Of a stretch of 25,232 nt of DNA, positions 8,410-15,670 are shown piece after piece; the stretch's first letter is position 1; each line of letters starts with the position of its first letter. The notes beneath the pieces are model-generated. The model saw only the letters and a program-made list of their open reading frames with translations. It had not been told where the DNA came from and did not search any database. The position numbers and the translations under genes are program-made. The stretch is from a virus. The stretch is from the IMG/VR virus record IMGVR_UViG_3300035209_000017, positions 1 to 25,232 of that record. One strand, written 5' to 3'.

Positions 8410-10257
8410 TCACAAAATTGGTTGGATAGCAACTGAAATGTATTTCGGACGCAGTAAAGGTTCGTATACAATCAGGGAACCGTCTTTGGTATAGATATCC
8501 GTCTCTTGCGGGTTTGCATACATTTGCAGGTTGGCAACAGCGAAGTTGCTACGCGGCAATCCAAGTGCCCCCAGATTGAAGTATGCGTTACCGGAGATAT
8601 GATCAATCGTACCAATCGGGTAGTATTTATTGTCAGGACTTGTGCCGACACGGTTGAAATCAGTTCCTACATACGCCGGAACAGAAATACCCGCAGCAGC
8701 TTTGAACGGGCCGATAACCAATTGACCAGAATCTGTACTAACGATGTTCACGTTATACGGAATCGCTGGGTTTTTGATGAACGAAATTGGCGAACTGATG
8801 AAACTTCTGACAATCAACGGATTCAGGAAGTTAATCCCGGTGGTTGGGGTCAGGTAGTTATCCTCAAGCTCCTTAACCAATCGAATGCTGCAACGAGAAC
8901 CCAGTACCGCAGTAGCTGTGTTGTCGATATAGCTTAGCAATTTGGAAACGTGGAAGCTTGCAGCGAATGTCGTGATGTTCTCGTTGTAGTATTTCTCAAT
9001 CGATTGCATCAAACTACTGATCAGTTGGTCTTCCGATACCGCCAATTCAACAACCTTGTAGTCAACCGAGACTGTCTTTTCAATGAAAATGTAGTCTGGG
9101 GTAACGATTCGAGGTGCAATCGTAACGATATTGTAGTCTTTCAGGTATTGTTCAATCGCTTGACGCTGGGCACTGTTCATAACCAGCTCATTAACCGGTT
9201 TGATCGCAATGAAAGCGTAACCCGGCTTGGTGTTGTCACCAAAGCAGCGAATCGCTTCAACAATTGATCCAAACTCTTTAAGCACGAATGCTTCATAGTC
9301 CTGAGCCGTTACACATCGACCTTGAGCCTCAAACACTTTCGGGGCTACCGATCTGATACGTTCGATGTCTTCCTTATCCCCACCGCCGTCGCTGATCGCG
9401 TCAGCTTCGAGTGTGATTGTAAAATCAAATCCCGGAACGCCGTCTACAGCTTTGAATGTGGTGATACCGTTACCACTTTGACCTTTAACAGACAGGTATT
9501 CGATAATTACGGTCTGACCAACCGCTGGTCGTAAACCACCAACGTATTTTCGTAGATCAGGCTGACCCGGAATCAGTTCAAGTTCGCCAGTACCGAAATA
9601 GATTTCGGTCCAACCATCTTGAGTTTCACGGAAGTAGTAAACAGAATCTGTCGAACCCATACGAGCGGCGTTGCCTGCCAGTGAGTATTCAACACCGTTT
9701 ACCGTAATTCGAATGTATCTACGGTCGATTGTTGTGTCACGAATAAAGATTCGAGCCGTGTTAGACCAAACATATTGCTGACGGATGATCTTACCTTGGA
9801 CAACATTCAAGTTCCCAGTGTAAGTACCCGCTGTGTTTTTTGAAAGAATGGTGTCTTTGAAAGTCACAAATTCGTATTTCGCACTACCCATTGTACCAAA
9901 GAATTTGAATCCAAATGGTATTTTAGCAGAATTTGGTTTTGTTCCGGGTTGGTTGTAAGTCAGTGTTACACCCATATCAATCGAAGAACCACGGATAGAT
10001 GCCGGGATATAGCCGATGTTTTGGGCGTTCATCACAACAGATCCACGATTACGGGCAGATTGCAGGAACGATTCGAACAGTGCGGCGTTAGCAAATGTAC
10101 CCTGATACAGTGCAGCGTATGCTAAACCATCGATCAGAGTGTTCATCCGAGAACCTTCGAAATCATAGTCCGCAAAACTGGCACTGTTTTTAAAATGATC
10201 GATTAAGCGGTTCTTAACATCTGCGAACGCTAAAGCAGAGAAGTCAGTATTAATCAT
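8410..10257 (-). CDS. 6: Baseplate wedge gp6 (J-like)
   Basis: gp6 dimers build the inner ring of the baseplate that opens during sheath contraction, and homologues (P2 J family) exist in all contractile systems. The length is 615 residues (T4: 660). Diagnostic motifs are DYDFEGSRMNTLIDGLAY near residue 30, YYFRETQDGWTEIYFGTGE near residue 208, GGGDKEDIERIR near residue 292, RCVTAQDYEAFVLKEFGSI near residue 316 and TKPGYAFIAIKP near residue 346. The C-terminal DGSLIVYEPLLRPKYI also matches T4. The start ATG overlaps the gp25 stop (TAATG). gp6 partners with gp25 and gp7, which flank it here as expected. Confidence 0.96.
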   Translation of the reverse strand: MINTDFSALAFADVKNRLIDHFKNSASFADYDFEGSRMNTLIDGLAYAALYQGTFANAALFESFLQSARNRGSVVMNAQNIGYIPASIRGSSIDMGVTLTYNQPGTKPNSAKIPFGFKFFGTMGSAKYEFVTFKDTILSKNTAGTYTGNLNVVQGKIIRQQYVWSNTARIFIRDTTIDRRYIRITVNGVEYSLAGNAARMGSTDSVYYFRETQDGWTEIYFGTGELELIPGQPDLRKYVGGLRPAVGQTVIIEYLSVKGQSGNGITTFKAVDGVPGFDFTITLEADAISDGGGDKEDIERIRSVAPKVFEAQGRCVTAQDYEAFVLKEFGSIVEAIRCFGDNTKPGYAFIAIKPVNELVMNSAQRQAIEQYLKDYNIVTIAPRIVTPDYIFIEKTVSVDYKVVELAVSEDQLISSLMQSIEKYYNENITTFAASFHVSKLLSYIDNTATAVLGSRCSIRLVKELEDNYLTPTTGINFLNPLIVRSFISSPISFIKNPAIPYNVNIVSTDSGQLVIGPFKAAAGISVPAYVGTDFNRVGTSPDNKYYPIGTIDHISGNAYFNLGALGLPRSNFAVANLQMYANPQETDIYTKDGSLIVYEPLLRPKYISVAIQPIL

Positions 10258-10649
10258 TAGATGACCTTAGAATTGAGGTTTAGAGACGCAACTTGCAGCA
10301 GCTCTAAGTTGTAAATTGTATAGAATCGAACGGTAATGTAATATGCGTTGTTGTCATAGTCAGCGATTACATCAACCTGTTGCAGAACCGCTCTTGGTTC
10401 CCAGTTGGTGATTACTTCCTGAATTTCCCGTTTGATCATATAAGTCGTTTCATCGGACATCAGTTCGAATAAAAGCCCGGAAATATTCCCACCAACTTCT
10501 GGTTGATACAGGCGTTCGCCTTTCTCAGTTAAAACCAGATTCATAACAGAATCGATAATCGCCCGGTCGTTGACAGCGGTAGATAAATCGTGGGTTATTG
10601 GGTCCATCAACATATTCTTACGAATGTCGGAATAAATTACAGTAGTCAT
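10257..10649 (-). CDS. 25: Baseplate wedge gp25
   Basis: gp25 is the small wedge protein that joins the gp6-gp7 core bundle to the first sheath ring. It is conserved in all contractile injection systems and carries the EPR motif, seen here as NWEPRA near residue 85. The length is 130 residues (T4: 132). I chose the second ATG (start at 10649) because GGGAA lies 5 bases before it. The upstream in-frame ATG at 10661 has no ribosome-binding site and lies close to the likely transcript start. A late-type promoter (TATAAATA) precedes the gene, so gp25 probably opens a new transcription unit covering gp25 to gp12 and beyond. Confidence 0.95.
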   Translation of the reverse strand: MTTVIYSDIRKNMLMDPITHDLSTAVNDRAIIDSVMNLVLTEKGERLYQPEVGGNISGLLFELMSDETTYMIKREIQEVITNWEPRAVLQQVDVIADYDNNAYYITVRFYTIYNLELLQVASLNLNSKVI

Positions 10650-10654
10650 ATGTA

Positions 10655-10659
10655 TTCCC
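10655..10659 (-). promoter_or_regulatory. Ribosome-binding site of gp25
   Basis: In coding sense the sequence GGGAA lies 5 bases before the ATG at 10649. It decides between two in-frame ATG codons four codons apart, because the first (10661) has only an AT-rich stretch before it. Confidence 0.6.
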
Positions 10660-10673
10660 ATTTGTATATTGTG

Positions 10674-10681
10674 TATTTATA
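10674..10681 (-). promoter_or_regulatory. T4-type late promoter for gp25 unit
   Basis: The minus strand reads TATAAATA, an exact copy of the T4 late promoter -10 element, which is read by a gp55-type sigma factor. It sits 25 bases before the chosen gp25 start and directly downstream of the terminator of the previous unit, with no -35 element. Transcription would begin about 5-7 bases past the element, giving a leader of roughly 20 bases. Confidence 0.75.
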
Positions 10682-10690
10682 AGCAAATAA

Positions 10691-10714
10691 AAAGGGGCCA
10701 AAAATGGCCCCTTT
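10691..10714 (-). terminator. Rho-independent terminator after SGNH gene
   Basis: A perfect 10-bp stem (10691-10700 with 10705-10714, core GGGGCCA/TGGCCCC) has a 4-base loop. On the minus strand it is followed by a T-rich tail (TTTTTATTT when the stem end is included). It lies 13 bases past the stop of the SGNH hydrolase gene and just before the late promoter of gp25. The plus-strand side lacks a clean T tract, so I assign it to the minus strand. Confidence 0.88.
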
Positions 10715-10726
10715 CATTATTACCAA

Positions 10727-12088
10727 TTAAAGCCCTAGTGACGCATATTTGGCATATGCATAACCAGCAAGTGTCACATAACCAGCAGCAGTTGGGTGAA
10801 CACCATCAATTGTTTCATAACCAGTCCAAGTAGATGTATCTATCCAGATCAGTTTAGGGTTGGCTTTAGCATCCATTACGGATTTGAGTGTGGCGTTGGC
10901 CGCAATCGCGATATTATTTGTATTGGTGTCCGCAATCGGGAATATGCCTCGACATAGAACTTTCCCGTAGCCTTTAGCCAACAGTTTATCAATACATGCG
11001 CCGTAGTCGGCCTGTTCTGTAGAGTCAATACCGCTCTCTGCACTGTTACCGCCAAGTGAGAGAATAGCTACGTCATTTGGTCCTACTACACGCCCAGCCA
11101 AGCAACTGTCGATCATGGCTTTACCACCACCAACAGTTTGTCCGCTGATACCGTTTGTACTACCTACAAACCCAAGCTTGGCGGCTACGCTCATAAGCTC
11201 AGAGTCAACCGGTGTTGCACCCGGACCAGATCCGTATGTTACCGAATCACCGTATTGTTCTATGCGGCGACGGGTTCCGATATCTAGGAACGTTGAATCC
11301 CCTGCAACTGCGAATACACCACCGGAGTTGACACTGTTACCACTATCCCAGATGTTATAAGTTGAAGTTGACCCATCGCATGGGATAACTATCGCACGGC
11401 TTGGGTTATTTGATTCTTCCGCTATGCTGTAGAACGTAGGTGGTCCACCGTTCTGGCATACCCCAATTTTACGGGCACCGTTGAGGGTGACAACTAGTTT
11501 GGTGAACGCACCTTTAATTTTAACCGAACCAATGTTCGAACCATATGTCTGACCCGATGGAGCTTGCAACAGGGGAGTAAAGTTTGCAGTATTAGCAACC
11601 ATAGAACCACTGTACAATCCGGTAGCTGAATCCCCACCAACTTGAATCTTGTTGGTTAGAAGTAACAGTGATGGTGGAATCCCGGTTACCGATAATATAT
11701 TACCAGTCGCAGGTATATAAGCCGCATCACCCAAGCCGGGTGCAACACGAAATTCAACAAAGTGACCAGCTTGTGGAAGCCCGGTAAACAATGTGTGTAC
11801 CTGCCCTGTCCGTGCGGCACTACCGAACGCACCACCGTCAACAGCAACTTGCACGGCACCGTCATAGTCCCCGTAGTCACTGGTCATTGTAAGTTTGGCC
11901 TCAGTACCGTAAATCCACCCAGACCACAACGTAATTTCCGTGCGGCAATAAACCCGTGCGGCGTTCTGAATGGTGTCGATTGGTCCTGTAAATCCGCCTA
12001 ATATCTGTGTGGCAGTGTAGTTAACTGTCGTCGGGGTAGATGGCAGCGCCGGAACCATCATCAGTAATCTAGCTAGGCTACTACTCAT
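10727..12088 (-). CDS. SGNH/GDSL hydrolase, tail-fibre associated
   Basis: The C-terminal half (residues about 275-453) is an SGNH-fold hydrolase. Block I is QYGDSVTYG with nucleophile Ser282, block II holds a glycine near 316, block III is LGGN with Asn348, and block V is DGVH with Asp428 and His431. The full catalytic set is present, so an active esterase is likely. Phage proteins of this type often remove acetyl groups from capsule or O-antigen. The N-terminal 270 residues are beta-rich and probably attach to the fibre or bind sugar. The start overlaps the tail fibre stop (ATGA) and a terminator follows, so the two genes form a fibre-enzyme pair. The true substrate is unknown. It has no counterpart at this place in T4. 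Confidence 0.85.
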   Translation of the reverse strand: MSSSLARLLMMVPALPSTPTTVNYTATQILGGFTGPIDTIQNAARVYCRTEITLWSGWIYGTEAKLTMTSDYGDYDGAVQVAVDGGAFGSAARTGQVHTLFTGLPQAGHFVEFRVAPGLGDAAYIPATGNILSVTGIPPSLLLLTNKIQVGGDSATGLYSGSMVANTANFTPLLQAPSGQTYGSNIGSVKIKGAFTKLVVTLNGARKIGVCQNGGPPTFYSIAEESNNPSRAIVIPCDGSTSTYNIWDSGNSVNSGGVFAVAGDSTFLDIGTRRRIEQYGDSVTYGSGPGATPVDSELMSVAAKLGFVGSTNGISGQTVGGGKAMIDSCLAGRVVGPNDVAILSLGGNSAESGIDSTEQADYGACIDKLLAKGYGKVLCRGIFPIADTNTNNIAIAANATLKSVMDAKANPKLIWIDTSTWTGYETIDGVHPTAAGYVTLAGYAYAKYASLGL

Positions 12089-14052
12089 GTCGATGGCCCT
12101 ACACGCCCGACAATGGTTGTACCGTTAGTAGTGCTGAAAATCAATTCAACAGTTTTACCAACAGCAGGCGCAGTTGGAGCTACACCACCAGCCGTATACC
12201 AAGTAACAGTTGGGAACGTCCATGTTCTAAGCGTACCACCCATTGTAACCTTAACTACCCAAGAGAAAATCTGGTTAACTGGGGTTGGAACGTTCGAGAA
12301 TGCCAGTGTTGTGTTACCAGTCAACGTCAAATCGAAGTAAGTGGCAGTAGACAGGTTCATTGTAACTGTACCGGTAGCTGTCGCATTGACGAAGTAATCA
12401 TCAAAGCCAGCAGCACGGGTTGTGCCTAACTTGGTCTTTTCAACGGTGGTGTAATCGTTAGTTGACAGACCCTTACCAGCAACTACATCAACTTTGGCAG
12501 TACCTAAGCGAGTCAGTTCATCCCAAGTAGCGTTAGTCGAAATCCCAATGTTTTCAGTAAGATCAGCAAATGCTCTGCTAATTTCGGTACTTGAGAACGT
12601 CGTAGTTAATGACGCATCACCATCACTGATTACAGCCTTACTATCAAGAGCGGTTTGCAACCCAGTGACAGTCGAAATTGCCTGAGTACCGGTTTGGTTT
12701 GCACGGTCCAGTAAAAAAGCATCTGTTTGGTTTGCGGTAGCCGCTGTAGCAATACCGGTTAACTTGGTTTTTTCGACGGTTGTGTAATCATTGGTAGAAA
12801 GACCTTTACCAATGATCTTGTCAACTTTGCGAGTATCCAAATCATTGAAGTTGGTTGTGTCGGTATTTTGAAGCACTACAATTTGGTTACTGACGTTAGT
12901 TAACGCAGTGTCCAACCCAGTGATTGTAGATTGTGCTTGTGTACCAGTGTGGTTAGCACGGTTTTTCAAGTTTGCGTCTGTATCGTTAACCGTCGCACCC
13001 GCCGTAATCCCGGCTAATTTAGCCTTTTCAGGATCGGTGTATGCGTTGGTGTTTGCGTTTGTTTCATACAATGCTTTGATTGCTGGGGCGGTTAATGGTG
13101 CAGCGTTTGCCCCACTGTCAACCCACTTACTATCGTTGACATCCCAGATGTATCGTTTGATATCAAGACCAGTACCCGCATCCACATCAGCATAGTTACC
13201 AGCAATCATAGAGCTAGTTCCGGCTACCAGATTGGAGTAGCTGGTAAACAACCCTTTGTAATATGAAACCGAGTTGGCTATCGCAGCAGCGGCACTTGCA
13301 GCAGCGGAGATTGCAGATGTATTTGCAGCAGTTGCAGATCCACCAGCGGCAATCGCAGAAGTTGATGCATCAGATGCACTACCAGCCGCAGATGTTGCAG
13401 AGCTAGCAGCGTTAGTCGCGGATGTCGCAGCGGCGGTTTTGCTGGTGTTTGCAGCAGTTGCAGACGACGATGATGCCGCAGCACTTGCAGCAGAAGCAGT
13501 TGCACTCGTAGCAGAAGCATCTTTACTACCAGATGCATTAGTTGCGGAAATTGCAGCAGCATCTTTACTTGCAGAAGCGGCGGTTGCACTTGTAGCGGCA
13601 GCGGTTGCGTAGGTCTGTGCAGCGGCAGCAGTGGTTGCACTTGCAGCGGCAGCAGTAGCACTTGCAGCGGCAGCAGCGGCACTTACACCGGCATTCGAAG
13701 CTTGGGTTGCGGCAGCTTGAGCTGATGTAGCAGCATCACCGGCAAGAATAACTACACTAGCTGTAATTGACGCAACAATTGGTTCAAGAATATCAAGACG
13801 ATGTGCAGCAGTTGCGATATTGGAATTCGCAGATGCCATCGCGACATTCAGAGCTGTAATAGCACTGGTAGCTGTATCGGCGCGGTTTCGCAGATAGTTT
13901 GTACGGTTAGTTAGTTGCTGTGACGCAATGTTGGCAACACCTTCGATAACAAGACCGTCTTCGATAATTGGAGAACCACCTAAAACTAGGTCTTCTTTCG
14001 AAATTCGGTAAATGCTACTTTCCCATGTGCTACTTTCGAGTATTTCACTCAT
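12085..14052 (-). CDS. Tail fibre with Ala/Ser/Thr-rich repeat shaft
   Basis: This 655-residue protein looks like a trimeric tail fibre. Residues 1-100 contain an attachment-type N-terminus (GVANIASQQLTNRTNYL), common in phage fibres. Residues about 105-261 are nearly all Ala, Ser and Thr in a short-period pattern (ATSATNA-type units) like the lambda Stf shaft. Residues about 330-560 hold related repeats: GLSTNDYTTVEKTKL occurs twice and a looser copy precedes them, each linked to RANxTGTQAxST. The last 100 residues are beta-rich (TATYFDLTLTGNTTLAFSN). The ribosome-binding site is AAGGAATC before the ATG. It may attach to gp9 as the long fibre. No T4 gp34-37 homologue is seen in the window. 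Confidence 0.85.
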   Translation of the reverse strand: MSEILESSTWESSIYRISKEDLVLGGSPIIEDGLVIEGVANIASQQLTNRTNYLRNRADTATSAITALNVAMASANSNIATAAHRLDILEPIVASITASVVILAGDAATSAQAAATQASNAGVSAAAAAASATAAAASATTAAAAQTYATAAATSATAASASKDAAAISATNASGSKDASATSATASAASAAASSSSATAANTSKTAAATSATNAASSATSAAGSASDASTSAIAAGGSATAANTSAISAAASAAAAIANSVSYYKGLFTSYSNLVAGTSSMIAGNYADVDAGTGLDIKRYIWDVNDSKWVDSGANAAPLTAPAIKALYETNANTNAYTDPEKAKLAGITAGATVNDTDANLKNRANHTGTQAQSTITGLDTALTNVSNQIVVLQNTDTTNFNDLDTRKVDKIIGKGLSTNDYTTVEKTKLTGIATAATANQTDAFLLDRANQTGTQAISTVTGLQTALDSKAVISDGDASLTTTFSSTEISRAFADLTENIGISTNATWDELTRLGTAKVDVVAGKGLSTNDYTTVEKTKLGTTRAAGFDDYFVNATATGTVTMNLSTATYFDLTLTGNTTLAFSNVPTPVNQIFSWVVKVTMGGTLRTWTFPTVTWYTAGGVAPTAPAVGKTVELIFSTTNGTTIVGRVGPST

Positions 14053-14061
14053 GATGATTCC

Positions 14062-15069
14062 TTATGTGTAACTGGCAATTTTTTTCAAACCCGGTGAATA
14101 ATGATTTTGATACATTGTCATCACAGAATTTGATGCATTTTTAGGACGATTACCGGCCCGATTGAATGAAATATGAATCCACGGGGCATTTCCATGTTCC
14201 CAAAGCAATTGATCGTAGTTCAAATGGTCTTTACACCATTGTGCAATAGCGAACATTTGATCATACGACTTGCCGGGGAATTGAATATCCACAGCTTGAC
14301 CCTTCTCATGTTGCGATTTACCATTCTGCATTGTTCGGAATCCGCTATTGATACGGAAACTTCCGTGCGCAGCTCTGAATGGTTCGAGAATATTTTCAGC
14401 CAATGCTTTCAAGTTACATGCAATCTGAGCTTGTGACAGTCCATTTTGTGCTTTGATACTATGCGGAAACAATGCGTTAATACTTAAATGACGAAGTTTG
14501 AAGTTCGCACTTAACTGGAAATCGTAATCAATTGGTGATGTAATCATGCTGCAATCCGAAGCTGGGGGTGCTGGTGGTTCTGGCGGTTTTACATCATCAA
14601 CAATAGCAATCGGCACTTCTACCGGAATCGGGGTTGGTGGTGTAACTTGTGGCAGCGGCGGATATACCGGCGAGCCTGAATTTACTTCGAATTCATCATC
14701 GATACCCGAATGCCCTACGTTATCGATCAGGGGTTCGGCATTCTTGTATGAATTCTGGTTTGATGGCATTGTGACGCCAAACACTGTTACAAACGATTCG
14801 TTTGCATAAACCGTAGGTGAACCCACGTTGATAATAGAGCCAATATTGGTTTCATCAAATACCCGAGCCACTGGCTTCTGATTCACAAACACTGTAGGTG
14901 AACCTGTCGAAGTTTTATGGTTTGGGTTTGGCAATACCCACGAATCATCTACCCGGTGAACGGGCAATAGGTTGGCATTGACGGTTGGTGAACCGGTTAG
15001 AGCGACGGTAGGAATACCACCGTTCGGCCCCGGAACACATGTGTCGCCAATTCTGGCTATATTAGTCAT
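14062..15069 (-). CDS. PAAR spike tip fused to M15-type peptidase
   Basis: Residues 1-100 form a PAAR domain with three GSPTV repeats (near residues 26, 56 and 83). Such domains make the sharp tip on the spike (T4 gp5.4, 97 residues). A proline-rich linker follows at about 133-172. Residues about 180-335 are an M15-family zinc peptidase, the D-Ala-D-Ala or L-Ala-D-Glu cutting type. SGFRT is near 242, the zinc motif SxHxxGxAxD gives His254 and Asp261, WIHISF gives His299, and Glu291 is the likely catalytic acid. All key residues are present. The protein would cut peptidoglycan as the spike enters the cell. The start overlaps the upstream stop (TAATG). It lies two genes after the gp5 spike. Confidence 0.9.
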   Translation of the reverse strand: MTNIARIGDTCVPGPNGGIPTVALTGSPTVNANLLPVHRVDDSWVLPNPNHKTSTGSPTVFVNQKPVARVFDETNIGSIINVGSPTVYANESFVTVFGVTMPSNQNSYKNAEPLIDNVGHSGIDDEFEVNSGSPVYPPLPQVTPPTPIPVEVPIAIVDDVKPPEPPAPPASDCSMITSPIDYDFQLSANFKLRHLSINALFPHSIKAQNGLSQAQIACNLKALAENILEPFRAAHGSFRINSGFRTMQNGKSQHEKGQAVDIQFPGKSYDQMFAIAQWCKDHLNYDQLLWEHGNAPWIHISFNRAGNRPKNASNSVMTMYQNHYSPGLKKIASYT

Positions 15070-15662
15070 TAAGGAGTTACACCTGTTTCTGGATCAACTA
15101 CGATTGGGTTTGTGTTAATAGGCGGTTTGGCCGGGGCAGCAAAGGTTTCAACAGGACTCGGACCCGGATTTGTAGCCGGTGCCGCAGCGGGTTGTATCTT
15201 TTTAGCCGTCCCTTCTTCTGGAACAACCATTCCATCAACATCGGGGTCACATATCCCACTGATTACATCTTGCAGCAATTCTTCTGGGGATTTGTGCATC
15301 CATGCTGGAATTTTTGATTCAATCTCAGCCTTAATTCCATCAATTTGTGCTTGCAGTTGTGCAATCACTTCTTGTGTCTTACCGATCATCTGTTGTTGAA
15401 GGTCTGCGATTTGTGCCTGAGCTTCTTCGGCAAATTCCATCAGAGTCTTTTCAAAATTAGCCACGGCACCTTTAGCGGCGGCAATGGCTTCTTCTGCTTC
15501 GGCTTTAACGGTATTTATAGCAGAACTAATTTTGGCCCCAATCCCAGCCGCTGTTCCCGCTGTAGGAGAGTTGGTAATCGAACCAACAATTCCGTCTACC
15601 GCTTTACTAGCCGCCGATTCAACCGATTCAAGTAAGTTGTCTAAATTTTTACAAGCTGACAT
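15069..15662 (-). CDS. Unknown coiled-coil protein of the spike operon
   Basis: I do not recognise this 197-residue protein. Residues about 10-125 are helical, rich in Ala, Glu and Gln, and show heptad-like spacing that predicts a long coiled coil (for example AEEAQAQIADLQQQ near residue 79). Residues about 150-197 are Pro- and Ala-rich and probably disordered. There is no clear signal peptide or membrane segment, although an Ala/Gly stretch near residue 30-45 is mildly hydrophobic. The ribosome-binding site AAGGTGA is well placed. The location between gp5 and the PAAR-peptidase suggests a spike, hub or peptidase accessory protein, possibly a chaperone for the PAAR tip. This is inferred only from position. 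Confidence 0.6.
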   Translation of the reverse strand: MSACKNLDNLLESVESAASKAVDGIVGSITNSPTAGTAAGIGAKISSAINTVKAEAEEAIAAAKGAVANFEKTLMEFAEEAQAQIADLQQQMIGKTQEVIAQLQAQIDGIKAEIESKIPAWMHKSPEELLQDVISGICDPDVDGMVVPEEGTAKKIQPAAAPATNPGPSPVETFAAPAKPPINTNPIVVDPETGVTP

Positions 15663-15670
15663 AAATCACC

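Noticed and set aside
9835-9841. A_AAA_AAC heptamer in gp6
   Set aside because: It lies in the middle of a full-length conserved protein with no gene-like -1 frame after it.
13274-13612. Plus-strand Ala/Val-rich open frame opposite the tail fibre repeat
   Set aside because: It is the mirror of the GCA-type repeat on the minus strand, with no ribosome-binding site and a low-complexity product. The minus-strand fibre explains it.
15512-15519. TATAAATA on the minus strand inside the coiled-coil gene
   Set aside because: It matches the late consensus but sits mid-gene, about 440 bases before the next start. I see no supporting leader, so I did not call it a promoter.
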